Positions 15,792 to 24,276 are shown, counted from the stretch's first letter. The stretch: DNA of 34,161 nt from Fructobacillus fructosus KCTC 3544 (GCF_001438695.1 NZ_JQBH01000008.1:1-34161); one strand, 5' to 3'. Notes: a model not told the origin generated them from the sequence alone. Made by a program: numbers and translations.

Positions 15792-16321
15792 TGTTAATTT
15801 GGATTATTGCGCTGCTTGCCGTACTGACAATGGTGTCGATCTTCGCTCTTAAAATGAAGAGTTTGAAGGTTATCTTTGGTGGGCTCTTCGCCATCTTGAT
15901 GCTTGCTTCTTCTGTTATGCTTGCTGCCAACATGAACGGCCACTACGGAATGGAAAAGACGACCACGACTTCAACAAAGCAGGTTTACTCGATCTTGCCC
16001 GCCCAGTCACCGGTCGGTGCCGTTGCTGTAAAGAAGATTGGTTCTGACAACTACGTCTTGGTTTACAAGGATGCAGAATCTGATGTCCAAGCAAGCACTC
16101 ACTTTGTGCCGAACACAAAGAAGGTTGTTGAAGCGGTCAAGCAAAAGGCCACCTATCAAAAGGGAAACGTTACCACTGCAGAAGTGAAGACGAAAACCGT
16201 TAAGTGGACCTATAAGTCCGACTTCTACAAGTTCTTATTCAAGCAAAAGGATGAAGACAATATTGTTTCTGTTCGCCACACGTTGATCGTGCCAGAAAAT
16301 TGGCAGGTCGTGGAAAAATAG
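15791..16321 (+). CDS. DUF4811 membrane protein, exporter partner
   Basis: A 176-residue protein with two N-terminal membrane helices (residues about 3-20 and 27-47) and a C-terminal extracytoplasmic domain rich in beta-prone segments (VGAVAVKKIGSDNYVLVYKD). It matches the DUF4811 family, which in lactobacilli is typically encoded just after an MFS drug exporter. The one-base overlap with the exporter gene suggests translational coupling. It may be an accessory subunit; the mechanism is not established. Confidence 0.8.
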   Translation: MLIWIIALLAVLTMVSIFALKMKSLKVIFGGLFAILMLASSVMLAANMNGHYGMEKTTTTSTKQVYSILPAQSPVGAVAVKKIGSDNYVLVYKDAESDVQASTHFVPNTKKVVEAVKQKATYQKGNVTTAEVKTKTVKWTYKSDFYKFLFKQKDEDNIVSVRHTLIVPENWQVVEK

Positions 16322-16341
16322 ACAAAAAGAACGAACTTATC

Positions 16342-16379
16342 AAAAGGAGAGAGGGGGATTTCCCTTCTCTCCTTTTTTT
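16342..16379 (+). terminator. Terminator of the exporter operon
   Basis: AAAAGGAGAG.GGG pairs with CCC.TCTCTCCTTTT (one unpaired position each side), loop GGATTT, then a T run. Confidence 0.85.
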
Positions 16380-16482
16380 CAGCCGATTGTTGCTAAAATA
16401 TGCTAATATAGTATGGTTCGCTTCCACGGTTTCTCGTGGTGAAGTGAAAAAGAATTGAGTAGAGAGATTGGGAGAGAAGTAA

Positions 16483-16875
16483 ATGACGGAAGAGAAACAA
16501 GCCGCGGTAAGCAGCACCAATGATGTTGTGAATCGTTTGAAGAAAGTATCAAAAAAGAATTGGCTCATTATCGGAGCAATTGTTGTTGTTTTGCTTGGCT
16601 TTTTCATGTGGAAAGATTACCAGAACAAGCACCTTTCTGGTTCTTATAAAGCAGAGGTTAACTTAGTTCTAACTTCAGCAACTGATACCATGACGTTTGA
16701 TGGTGATAAGGTAACGGAAAAGAACGACGGAGCGACGAACAAGGGAACTTACAGCATTAAGGGTGACCAAGTAACGGTGAAACTTGATGGTGAAAGCTAT
16801 ACTGGCAAGTTGTCGAGCGATCGTTCGTCATTTGATATGAATATTTCCGGAATGCATTTGACATACAAAAAGTAA
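16483..16875 (+). CDS. Small membrane-anchored protein of unknown function
   Basis: A 130-residue protein with a Lys-flanked membrane helix (residues about 27-43, NWLIIGAIVVVLLGFFMW) and an extracytoplasmic domain with repeated beta-strand pattern (SGSYKAEVNLVL, GTYSIKGDQVTVKLDG, YTGKLSSDRSSFDMNI). This pattern resembles small lipocalin-like or DUF-type envelope domains, but I do not recognise a named family. The ATG at 16483 has GGAGAG upstream. The gene is single, bounded by terminators on both sides. Confidence 0.75.
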   Translation: MTEEKQAAVSSTNDVVNRLKKVSKKNWLIIGAIVVVLLGFFMWKDYQNKHLSGSYKAEVNLVLTSATDTMTFDGDKVTEKNDGATNKGTYSIKGDQVTVKLDGESYTGKLSSDRSSFDMNISGMHLTYKK

Positions 16876-16882
16876 GTGTACG

Positions 16883-16922
16883 CAGCCGTTTTGAAGGAAT
16901 CAACCTTTGAAATGGCTTTTTT
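16883..16922 (+). terminator. Terminator of the small membrane protein gene
   Basis: AGCCGTTTTGAAGG pairs (with wobbles) with CCTTTGAAATGGCT around AATCAA, followed by a T run. Confidence 0.75.
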
Positions 16923-17001
16923 ATTTGTGACAAAAGAGTAAAAGTTAATTAGTGTATAATATCGATAAAAAATGACGGTTTTGTACGGACAGGGGACGAA
17001 G

Positions 17002-17577
17002 ATGAAAATTGCTGTTATTACCGCTTACCCAAACCATACTGGGTATAATTATGCGATAAAAAAACAAGTGTTAGAACATATTCATGGTGAGCATGATGTG
17101 GTAGATGTTGATTTATACCAAGAACAGTTTAATCCCGTTTTGCAATTCGATGCTGAGCATCGCAGGCGGGACCTTGATAAGGACCCATACACGGCAAAGT
17201 ATCGGGATATTATTCAAGAAGCGGACTTTTTAATTTTTATCTATCCGATTTGGTGGAGTAGTATGCCCGCTATTCTAAAGGGATTTATTGACCGTGTTTT
17301 TGTTCAGGGATACGCTTATCGTTATAATGGTGTTCTACCTGTCGCATTGTTAAAAAACAAAAAGGCTTGGATTATTACAACAAATGATACACCGCTACTA
17401 TATGCTAAATTTTTCCAACAGGATTATGGAAGCATCTTAAAAAAGCAAATTTTGAAAATGTGTGGGATTAAAACTGTTAAACACTCACAGCTTTATTTTG
17501 TCCGTAATTCGACAGCAAAGAAACGGGAGCGATTTTTGGAAAAAGTTGGCAGAACTGCGAGTGATTTGTTTGGCTGA
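17002..17577 (+). CDS. NAD(P)H oxidoreductase, flavodoxin-like fold (second paralogue)
   Basis: A 191-residue protein of the same family as the one at 3270: MKIAVITAYPNHTGYNYAI, then FLIFIYPIWWSSMPAILKGFIDRVF and GYAYRYNG, the flavin-binding and dimer motifs of NAD(P)H quinone reductase-like proteins. I start at 17002 since AGGGGA lies five bases upstream and a TATAAT at 16955-16960 predicts a transcript start near 16967, too close to the alternative ATG at 16972. Codon use is more AT-rich than in the flanking exporter genes, a hint of different origin. Substrate unknown. Confidence 0.82.
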   Translation: MKIAVITAYPNHTGYNYAIKKQVLEHIHGEHDVVDVDLYQEQFNPVLQFDAEHRRRDLDKDPYTAKYRDIIQEADFLIFIYPIWWSSMPAILKGFIDRVFVQGYAYRYNGVLPVALLKNKKAWIITTNDTPLLYAKFFQQDYGSILKKQILKMCGIKTVKHSQLYFVRNSTAKKRERFLEKVGRTASDLFG

Positions 17578-17639
17578 GCATTTTTTGAGGTCAGGAGTAC
17601 TGAGTTTTTGCTTGATACAGTAGTTATTTGGAGGGAGTG

Positions 17640-17828
17640 ATGAGGCAACCTGATAATCTTTTGTCTGTTTGTGGAGCAGGCATTCTTTACGCTTTGATTA
17701 ATAATTTTATCTATCGCATGAATGATAATTGGCTAGTCGGTGTGGCTGTCTTTTTGATTATCTACATGATGCTGCGTTTTGCCTGGGTGCTTTATAGAAA
17801 GTTAACGGCTGATAAGGACAACGGATAA
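17640..17828 (+). CDS. Small two-helix membrane protein, hypothetical
   Basis: A 62-residue protein with two hydrophobic helices (LLSVCGAGILYALINNFIY and NWLVGVAVFLIIYMMLRFAW) and a charged tail. The ATG at 17640 follows GGAGGG by a good distance; a TTG at 17628 is upstream of that site and is rejected. It lies 62 bases after the reductase without a clear terminator between, so they may be cotranscribed. I do not recognise it. Confidence 0.6.
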   Translation: MRQPDNLLSVCGAGILYALINNFIYRMNDNWLVGVAVFLIIYMMLRFAWVLYRKLTADKDNG

Positions 17829-17834
17829 AAATAA

Positions 17835-17877
17835 AAAAGCCCTGCTCACGTTCATGTGAGCAGGGCTTTTCGACTTT
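17835..17877. terminator. Strong bidirectional terminator
   Basis: AAAAGCCCTGCTCAC / GTGAGCAGGGCTTTT, a perfect 15-bp stem with loop GTTCAT, with T runs on both strands, between the convergent small gene and the dehydrogenase. Confidence 0.88.
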
Positions 17878-18891
17878 TTAAGCTTCTGGTTTAACCAAGA
17901 AGTTTTCTTCGAAGTTGCCGTTCAAGGCGTTTTCAAAGTTCTTGTATGAGATCGAAATCATGTCGTGCAAGGCGTTTTCCGTGTAGGAACCAATGTGTGG
18001 TGTCACCACAACCTTTGGATAGAGCGCCTGGAATTCGGCCATGATGGAACCCTTTTCTTGCAAAGCCGCTGGCTTAACTTGACCGAAGTAAGCGCGTTCG
18101 TTTGAAATCACGTCCGTGGCAAAGCCCTTGATGTCGCCGGCCTTAACAGCGGCGATAATGGCTTCTTCGTCCGTAATTTCGGCACGGGCCGTGTTGACCA
18201 AGACAGCCGATGATTTCATCAGCTTCAACTGGTCAGCAGCGAAGAACTGGTCGTTTGAACCCTTGAAGTAAGGAACGTGCAAGGAAACAATGTCTGCTTC
18301 CTTCAACAAGTCTTCCATTGAGGCGTAAGTCAGGATGTCTTCGATGCCATCCTTGGGGTATGGGTCGTAACCCAGCACCTTGGCGCCAACACCCTTCCAA
18401 AGCTTGGCTTCAGCCAAACCAATCTTACCGGTACCCAAGATACCAACCGTCAAGGATTGGAATTCAGGAACGAAGGAAGCGGGGTTTGGACGGAAGTCGC
18501 CGTCTTCTGACGAAGCAACGGCACCGGCCAAGTTCCGGTTTTGCATGATCCCCAAGCCAAAGGCCAAGTCAGCCACGGCGTATGGAGAGTATGCTGGCAC
18601 GTAGGCCACGATTTGGCCGTTTGCCTTGGCAGCGTCCAAGTCAATGTGGTTGTAACCAACCGTCCGAGTGAAGACATACTTGATGCCCCATTCAGCCATT
18701 TGGTCTAAGTTTTGCTTGTCGGCCACGTTGTTGGCCCGGAGCAAAACACCGTCAAAGCCCTTGACCAAATCGATGTTGTCATGGGTCAGGTTTTCGGACT
18801 TGTAAGTCATTTCGAAGCCTTCTTTGTTCAAGGCGTCGAAGTGGGGAACTTCGTTATCACGAGTTCCAAAAGAAATAATCTTAAAAGCCAT
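17878..18891 (-). CDS. D-2-hydroxyacid dehydrogenase (D-lactate dehydrogenase-like)
   Basis: A 337-residue NAD-dependent D-isomer-specific 2-hydroxyacid dehydrogenase. Seen: the dinucleotide motif GILGTGKIG (residues about 150-158), catalytic Arg236 (NTARAEI), Glu265 (DVISNE) and His299 (TPHIGS), the complete triad. It interconverts 2-oxo acids and D-2-hydroxy acids such as pyruvate and D-lactate in the cytoplasm. The residues around Glu265 differ from the usual DVYEGE of main fermentative D-LDH, so the substrate may be another oxo acid (for example a branched or aromatic one). AGGAGG lies five bases before the ATG. It is the second gene of an operon with the AEC permease, 24 bases apart. Confidence 0.87.
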   Translation of the reverse strand: MAFKIISFGTRDNEVPHFDALNKEGFEMTYKSENLTHDNIDLVKGFDGVLLRANNVADKQNLDQMAEWGIKYVFTRTVGYNHIDLDAAKANGQIVAYVPAYSPYAVADLAFGLGIMQNRNLAGAVASSEDGDFRPNPASFVPEFQSLTVGILGTGKIGLAEAKLWKGVGAKVLGYDPYPKDGIEDILTYASMEDLLKEADIVSLHVPYFKGSNDQFFAADQLKLMKSSAVLVNTARAEITDEEAIIAAVKAGDIKGFATDVISNERAYFGQVKPAALQEKGSIMAEFQALYPKVVVTPHIGSYTENALHDMISISYKNFENALNGNFEENFLVKPEA

Positions 18892-18915
18892 GTTGGCCTC
18901 CTAATTCGATTTTGT

Positions 18916-19989
18916 TTACTTAAAGAGTGACAAGTCGCCCAAGAGTTGCACGATGATGATCCAGAATGGGATGGCCACCGTTGCAAAGATGGTTGAGATA
19001 AGTGACGTGTTTGACGCCATCAATGATTGGCGGTTGAAGGCCATGGCGTAGTTAACGGCCACCGTTGCAACCGGCGTTGCCATCATGATGACCATGGTTG
19101 CCAAGGCAACGTGGTCAACGGGCAAGATGCCCATGGCTGAGGTGACAACAACGAGCAAGATCATGATGATAGGCACAATCACGACTTTGTTAAATGAGTA
19201 GTACCAAGCCGTCTTGTTCTTCAAAGCTTCGCCGAATGACATCTGGGCCAAGTTGGCACCGATGGCCAACCAGGCAAGTGGGGATGCCAATGATGACAAG
19301 GTCTTAAACCATGAGTTCAACCATGGCAAAGTCGCATCGATTCGGTAGAAGGCGACGTGTTGGGCCACCGTCTTACCAGTCGTTGAATTTGTTACGTTGG
19401 CAAGAACCTGTGGGGCAGCGTTTTGAACCAACCAGAGGATTAAACCAAGGAAGGTGGCGATGACGATTGGGTTCAAGAACATCTTCTTGATGTGCTCGGC
19501 CTTCATCTGTTGACCTGACATCTTGATGTAAGCGTATGAGTACAAGAAGATTCGGTAACCGATGTTAAAGATGGAAGAGTACATGATTCCCTTGGCACCG
19601 TAAACGGCCCCAACGATTGGCATTCCGAAGAAAGTCGTTGAACCAAAGGATGTCAAAATACCTAAAACATCACGTTCATCCTTACCGTACTTGGAGTATA
19701 ACCAAGGCATGCTAATAATTAAGATGATGTAAATCAAGATTCCCCAGACCAAAACAGACATTCCCTGTTCCAAAGTCTTTTGGTTCAAAGGGGCCATAAA
19801 TGACGTGAAGGCCAACAGTGGTAAAGCAACGGTCATGGTAACCGTTGTTAATGTTTTAACAGCACCTTCCTTGAGGCGGTTTGTCTTGCGCAACCAGTAA
19901 CCAAGCAAAATCGTACCAATCGTAGCAACGATGGCGCCGATGATGGAGGCGTTGGTCACGACTTTGTGAATTGAATCTGCGATATTCAT
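18916..19989 (-). CDS. AEC-family (auxin efflux carrier type) permease
   Basis: A 357-residue membrane protein with about ten hydrophobic helices, of the AEC family that in lactic acid bacteria includes malate permease MleP. Seen: the PLLAFTSFMAPL segment, SFGSTTFFGMPIVGAVYG in the middle, and the C-terminal MMATPVATVAVNYAMAFNRQ region with its unwound-helix Pro. AGGAGA precedes the ATG at 19989. Being cotranscribed with a D-2-hydroxyacid dehydrogenase, it likely moves a hydroxy or oxo acid (for example lactate or malate) across the membrane. Direction and substrate are inferred, not shown. Confidence 0.82.
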   Translation of the reverse strand: MNIADSIHKVVTNASIIGAIVATIGTILLGYWLRKTNRLKEGAVKTLTTVTMTVALPLLAFTSFMAPLNQKTLEQGMSVLVWGILIYIILIISMPWLYSKYGKDERDVLGILTSFGSTTFFGMPIVGAVYGAKGIMYSSIFNIGYRIFLYSYAYIKMSGQQMKAEHIKKMFLNPIVIATFLGLILWLVQNAAPQVLANVTNSTTGKTVAQHVAFYRIDATLPWLNSWFKTLSSLASPLAWLAIGANLAQMSFGEALKNKTAWYYSFNKVVIVPIIMILLVVVTSAMGILPVDHVALATMVIMMATPVATVAVNYAMAFNRQSLMASNTSLISTIFATVAIPFWIIIVQLLGDLSLFK

Positions 19990-20039
19990 GAAAGTCTCCT
20001 ATGATACTTTGTTATTAAATTGTCAAACTCAGACATACC

Positions 20040-20068
20040 AGTATCTCATTGCCTTCTTAAAAAGTCAA
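20040..20068 (-). promoter_or_regulatory. Promoter of the AEC permease-dehydrogenase operon
   Basis: Minus strand: TTGACT (20063-20068), 17-base spacer, GATACT (20040-20045) with a TGA extended -10. Confidence 0.6.
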
Positions 20069-20122
20069 TAATATAGGGTGTAAAATCATAAAAAAGTTTA
20101 AAAATTTTAACGTACGGAACGG

Positions 20123-20151
20123 TTGTTCGATTTTAAATTATCATGTATAAT
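20123..20151 (+). promoter_or_regulatory. Orphan promoter ahead of a hairpin
   Basis: TTGTTC (20123-20128), 17-base spacer, TATAAT (20146-20151), pointing right into the inverted repeat at 20165-20217; no plus-strand gene follows. Confidence 0.5.
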
Positions 20152-20164
20152 AAGGGTATTCTTT

Positions 20165-20217
20165 ATGAATAACGAAAAAGCCCCAGACCATTGGTCTGGG
20201 GCTTTTTCGTTATTCAT
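20165..20217. terminator. 26-bp perfect inverted repeat / bidirectional terminator
   Basis: Arms 20165-20190 and 20192-20217 are perfectly complementary over 26 bp, with core AGCCCCAGACCA and a flanking A5/T5 tract, extended outward by AACG and ATGAAT. It ends the minus-strand LemA operon and would also stop plus transcripts about 60 bases after the orphan promoter. Confidence 0.85.
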
Positions 20218-20270
20218 AATTGCTATTAAGGGAATTAGCTAGAAATGGTCTAATTCTTTTTTGAAGGGTT

Positions 20271-20897
20271 TCACTTACTAAAATCAACGGTTGGATTAGC
20301 CTGGGCATTAGAATCTGCTTGGAAGTAAGCCATCTTTTGGTGGTTAGTCATGGAAGCAATCAGTGAGGATGGGAAGGAAACCACGCGGTTGTTGTAAGCT
20401 TGAACGGCTTTGTTATACTTTTTGCGTTCATAGGTAACCCGGTTGTTAACTCCTTCTAATTGAGCCATCAACGTGTTCATTTGATCAGAAGATTTTAAGT
20501 TTGGGTAGTTTTCATTGATGGTTGAAACCATCAAATTAAAAGCACGGTCCTGGGATTGCATGGCACTCGTCTTCTGGTCTTGGCTGCTAGCGTTGTCGTA
20601 TGACTGCTTAGCGGAATTATACTGTGTTCTGGCTTCAGCAATTTTACCGTACACGGCGGATTCTTGTCCTTGCGAACCTTTAACGGCATTTACGAGGTTT
20701 GGAATCAAATCCGCACGGTTTTGTAGGGCGGTTTGCACCTCACCGGTTGCGGCATCAACGTTTTGTTGTTCGCGGTTTAAGCCGTTTGAACCTGAAACAA
20801 AGAAGGTGATGAGTAGGAGGAAGAGGACGCCAATACCGATCAAAATTTGAAACGAACGTTTTTTATAGAAGGGTTGTGTTGCGTTGATAACTGTCAT
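20271..20897 (-). CDS. LemA family protein
   Basis: A 208-residue protein with one N-terminal membrane helix (residues about 16-35) and a long helical domain carrying the LemA hallmarks: NREQQNVDAATGEVQTALQNRADLIPNLVNAVKG and ENYPNLKSSDQMNTLMAQLEG. LemA proteins are usually found beside TPM-domain proteins, as here. The biochemical role is unknown; a link to envelope stress and two-component systems has been suggested for relatives. AAGGAA precedes the ATG. It is the last gene of the four-gene minus-strand operon. Confidence 0.88.
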   Translation of the reverse strand: MTVINATQPFYKKRSFQILIGIGVLFLLLITFFVSGSNGLNREQQNVDAATGEVQTALQNRADLIPNLVNAVKGSQGQESAVYGKIAEARTQYNSAKQSYDNASSQDQKTSAMQSQDRAFNLMVSTINENYPNLKSSDQMNTLMAQLEGVNNRVTYERKKYNKAVQAYNNRVVSFPSSLIASMTNHQKMAYFQADSNAQANPTVDFSK

Positions 20898-20959
20898 GTT
20901 GTTTTCCTTTATCTGCTTTTGTTAGTGTTATTTTATTTTAGCTCAGCTGTTTTTTCAAT

Positions 20960-21964
20960 CTAAAAGTCGGAACCGCCACCGCCGAAGTCGCCACCGCCAA
21001 AGTCACCACCGCCAAAGTCACCACCACCTGCGTCGCCTCCCCAGCCCCCAAAGTCGGAACCGCCACCAAAGCCACCGGAACCATCAAAGTGGTCGTGGTG
21101 ATCATCGTCGTGATGGGAGAAGAGCCAGGAAAGCAGCCAGCCAATAGAGAACCAAGAAAAGCCGTTCATTCGGCCAAAAGAACCACGCGAAGGATTCGAC
21201 CGTGGACCTCCGCTGGTGTCTTGATAATTTTCGTAATCATAGGCTCGGTTCGTCGGTTCTTTTTTCTTTTTTAAGGAAGAAAGGACTTTCCAAATGGTTA
21301 AGACGACAAGGACGAGTAAGAAAAGAACAAGGCCATTCGGTAGGTCGTTTTGTTCTTTCTGAGTGGTTGCTTGCTTTCCCTGTTGAGTACCCGTTTGATT
21401 GTGGGGGGATGGATTACCCGCATAGGCCCCCCGGACGTCTAAGAAGAGGTCCAGGATTCCTTGGTCGTTTTGACTGGTGCTCGAAGACTTTAGTTTCGAC
21501 TGGTTTTCAAGCAATAGCTTGTGAAGGGTGGCATCTGGTAGGTACTGTTCCATCCCCGTTCCCGTTGCAATCCGGACGTTGTTCTTACCACCGTTTTTAG
21601 CAAAGACAATGAGGACGCCATTGTCGTATTTTTTGGAACCAGGGTGCCAATCACTTCGGAGGGTGAGGTCGTTGGTAAAGTCGGCGATGGATTGGCCATC
21701 CGTCGAATTGACGGTCAGAACGGCAATTTGGACTTGATCGTCATAACTGGCCATCTTTTCGTTAGCCTGACGAATTTGGTTGACAGTATCAGATGATAGG
21801 ATGTTGGCATAGTCCGAGACGAGGGGGTAGTTGCTGTTTGGCATGAGCGTTTCGGGGTTTTCCGCTGAAACGGGGTGGGCCTGGTAAAAACCAAGCCCTG
21901 ATAGAAAGAAAAGGGTTGCCATGAATAATAGCAATCCCTTCTTGTTGTGAATTAGGTTAACCAT
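20960..21964 (-). CDS. TPM-domain (YgcG-like) membrane protein with Gly-rich tail
   Basis: A 334-residue exported protein. It has a signal peptide (cleavage likely after HPVSA), a TPM domain at about residues 47-180 (DYANILSSDTVNQIRQANEKMASY, VQIAVLTVNSTDGQSI, GVLIVFAKNG), a linker, a membrane helix near 212-230, a His/Asp cluster (HHDDDHHDHFDG), and a C-terminal tail of repeated GGGDF units. AGGAGG lies four bases before the ATG. YgcG-type proteins of this plan are widespread and often paired with LemA. Function is not settled; TPM domains have been linked to phosphatase activity and membrane protein assembly. Confidence 0.87.
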   Translation of the reverse strand: MVNLIHNKKGLLLFMATLFFLSGLGFYQAHPVSAENPETLMPNSNYPLVSDYANILSSDTVNQIRQANEKMASYDDQVQIAVLTVNSTDGQSIADFTNDLTLRSDWHPGSKKYDNGVLIVFAKNGGKNNVRIATGTGMEQYLPDATLHKLLLENQSKLKSSSTSQNDQGILDLFLDVRGAYAGNPSPHNQTGTQQGKQATTQKEQNDLPNGLVLFLLVLVVLTIWKVLSSLKKKKEPTNRAYDYENYQDTSGGPRSNPSRGSFGRMNGFSWFSIGWLLSWLFSHHDDDHHDHFDGSGGFGGGSDFGGWGGDAGGGDFGGGDFGGGDFGGGGSDF

Positions 21965-21975
21965 TGATCCTCCTG

Positions 21976-22914
21976 TTAGTTCTTTGGATCGGCTTTCTTG
22001 AGCTTATTTGCTGAGGCGCCACGGTCATTGGCTTTGTTGTCCAAGATGAGTTCGCGAATCAAGTTCACGACTTCGGGGTTTTCTGGCAGCTTGGAATGCT
22101 GGGCATTGTCTCCCGAAACAGTGGTTTGTGTGTACTTAGCAACGTGTTTTTGGAAGATGTACTTACCAGATAACACTGATTGGACGTTCACGGTCCCATC
22201 GTCCGTGTAGTCATCAGAACCTGCAACCGAATAGACGGACAAATCGGTTGGTAACGAATCAGCCCCATTGATAAAGTCACTGAGCATCTGTGTCTTCTTC
22301 GTGGTCGAGGATTCCGAGAAGTTAAAGGGCGTTCCAAGGGTCATCAACGTCCGAATATGGAAGTTAGTGGCTGAATAATAGTTTTCCAAGTAATCCGTCC
22401 AGATCAATCCCCCGTTCGAATGGCCGACTGCCGAAAAGTTACGGAAGTGGTACTTCGATTGCAATTCAGTCATGACGGTACCCAGTGATTGGGCATCGGC
22501 CTGGATGGTTGGATAATTATCCTGGTTTTTCTCAAAGCCAACAACGATGAACGGCTGCCGGTTTGAAGTGGAGAGGTGGCCAGAATAGGAAAGGGAACCA
22601 TCGTTATTAACCTGTACCTTCAGAATAGAATGGGCCGTTCCCTTGGTTTCGCCATTCAGCGTTGTGAATAGCGAGTTGAAACGTTGGATGGTTGCCGATG
22701 ATCCAGGCACGAAAATGACGGGTTGAATTCGTGATTTTTGGATGGCGCGATCGTTTTGGTGCTCCGATAGCATCCAGATACGGCCCAAAACAGCCAAAAT
22801 AATGACTGCTGTCACGGTTAATACGAGGGCGATTCGGGAAGAACGAGCAGCGTTTTTCCAAGTTTGCCAGACTTTTTTTGGAAAATGAATCACTGACTGG
22901 AATGGGTTAAACAT
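21976..22914 (-). CDS. DUF915-type surface alpha/beta hydrolase
   Basis: A 312-residue protein with one N-terminal membrane anchor (residues about 26-45) and an extracytoplasmic alpha/beta hydrolase domain: PVIFVPGSSATIQRF (oxyanion side), the nucleophile elbow GHSNGG (Ser166) and a late His in GDNAQHSKLPENPEV. This matches the DUF915 'cell surface hydrolase' family of lactic acid bacteria. The ATG at 22914 has GGAGG six bases upstream and overlaps the end of the EIIC-like gene by eight bases; the ATG at 22932 is further inside that gene and is rejected. Substrate unknown. Confidence 0.85.
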   Translation of the reverse strand: MFNPFQSVIHFPKKVWQTWKNAARSSRIALVLTVTAVIILAVLGRIWMLSEHQNDRAIQKSRIQPVIFVPGSSATIQRFNSLFTTLNGETKGTAHSILKVQVNNDGSLSYSGHLSTSNRQPFIVVGFEKNQDNYPTIQADAQSLGTVMTELQSKYHFRNFSAVGHSNGGLIWTDYLENYYSATNFHIRTLMTLGTPFNFSESSTTKKTQMLSDFINGADSLPTDLSVYSVAGSDDYTDDGTVNVQSVLSGKYIFQKHVAKYTQTTVSGDNAQHSKLPENPEVVNLIRELILDNKANDRGASANKLKKADPKN

Positions 22915-24130
22915 CTGCTTCCTCCTTTTCAATTGCTTTGGCGAATGGCCAGTAAATTAGCACGGCTCCGAATAGAATAATCCCCGTAACGATGATGGCA
23001 TCAAAGGGGGTTTGCGAAGCAAAGAACGACAGTAAAAGGTGGGGCGTTCCACTAGGAACTGAGAAAACAGTTGGTCGTAAAATGCCGACTTTGATGAAAA
23101 AGGAAGTGACTAAGGCGCCGTAAGTAGATGCTAGGACCATGGGAACCAGCGTCAAGGGGCGAAAAAAGAGTGGCAGCCCATAGGCCAGAATCTTATTCGA
23201 ATCGAAGACGGCCGGTACAAGTGACCAAAGTCCGAGTCGGCGAAGCCGACGACTTTTGAGGAAGAGTAAACAGATCGTTAGGGCCAATGTCGAGCCGACG
23301 CCTCCAATTAGAATGGAGGTGGTCAAAACGGAATAAGGGTTCTGTGGGTAGGGCAAGGTGGCCATGACGGCTTGGTAAACAGCGTTCAAGTTCGCATTTA
23401 CCTGTGAAAGGTCGGTCGCCGCCGTCGTTAAGTCCGTCGGAATGGCAAAGCCTAGGGTAAAGAGTATGGGGGTCAAAAAGGCCGTCAGCGCCAAGCCATA
23501 CCAGTGAGAGAAGAAATTCATCGAAAAGAAACCGTTAAAGGAACCTTGGTTGATCTGTGATGGAATGGCCGAGTAGAGGTAAGCAACGCTGGCGAGCACA
23601 ATCGCGGCCCAGAACAGGTAAGCAAAGCCAAAGTCTGTTAAAAGACCCTTTGTCCATTTGCTTAGATAAACGTAGCTGAGATTCGTTATATAGGTAAGAA
23701 GGAGAACAAGAATAAGGTGAATGGCTGACTGGTTACTGTACGTAAAGGTCGCAAAGCCATAGAGGAGGGCCAGCGCAAAGTTAACCAAAACTGGCAGTAG
23801 TTCATCCTTTGAAAAACCAAGGTCGTCTAACTTTGCTTCTAAGTAAGCCTTTGTCCACAAGGCGGCGACGAGTGCTATTAATAGGTAGTCAAACGCTGAA
23901 GTCAAAATGGTGATGCTTTGCGAAAGGGCAATCATTCGAATCCGGATATGGAGGATGGCTGGAACAATGGCGGAGGGGTCAAAGATTAGCTTCAGTGCCA
24001 AATGGAGATAGACATTGATGATGGCCAGTGGAATGACTTTTTGGAAAGCGGAGAAAAGCGTTTTAATTGGTAAGATGTCAATGAAGCGTTTATCGAAGCG
24101 AATCAGTTTATTTAAAGATTTGGTAAACAT
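22907..24130 (-). CDS. PTS EIIC-like membrane protein, atypical
   Basis: A 407-residue polytopic protein resembling the lactose/cellobiose-type EIIC family: the C-terminal VFSVPSGTPHLLLSFFASQ (cf. the PxxTPP loop) and IYWPFAKAIEKEE ending. In place of the conserved NEP motif of sugar-transporting EIICs it has SNK at residues 311-313, so the Glu normally contacting sugar is missing. No IIA or IIB gene is nearby. It begins the operon with the DUF915 hydrolase, TPM protein and LemA. It may transport something without phosphorylation or have another envelope role; I would not call it a functional sugar PTS component. Confidence 0.75.
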   Translation of the reverse strand: MFTKSLNKLIRFDKRFIDILPIKTLFSAFQKVIPLAIINVYLHLALKLIFDPSAIVPAILHIRIRMIALSQSITILTSAFDYLLIALVAALWTKAYLEAKLDDLGFSKDELLPVLVNFALALLYGFATFTYSNQSAIHLILVLLLTYITNLSYVYLSKWTKGLLTDFGFAYLFWAAIVLASVAYLYSAIPSQINQGSFNGFFSMNFFSHWYGLALTAFLTPILFTLGFAIPTDLTTAATDLSQVNANLNAVYQAVMATLPYPQNPYSVLTTSILIGGVGSTLALTICLLFLKSRRLRRLGLWSLVPAVFDSNKILAYGLPLFFRPLTLVPMVLASTYGALVTSFFIKVGILRPTVFSVPSGTPHLLLSFFASQTPFDAIIVTGIILFGAVLIYWPFAKAIEKEEADV

Positions 24131-24184
24131 GGGGGCCTTCTTTGTTCTAGTCCGCCCTGGTCAGGTATACACACGTACAATTTG

Positions 24185-24193
24185 TGCTATAAT
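24185..24193 (+). promoter_or_regulatory. Promoter of the dlt operon
   Basis: A perfect extended -10, TGC-TATAAT, at 24185-24193, with no good -35. The 5' leader then holds an inverted repeat (AATTG.CGG / CCG.CAATT, 24213-24238). Confidence 0.6.
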
Positions 24194-24276
24194 AGGCGAA
24201 GTATTTTGATGTGAATTGACGGTCAGTCTGCCGCCAATTATACACTATTTTAGAAAGAATTTGGGGGCATGTCGCG

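Noticed and set aside
18318-18677. ORFs opposite and within the D-2-hydroxyacid dehydrogenase gene
   Set aside because: No domains and no ribosome sites; the dehydrogenase has its full catalytic triad.
20165-20242. Short ORF starting at the ATG inside the 26-bp palindrome
   Set aside because: No ribosome site, and the sequence is explained by the inverted repeat.
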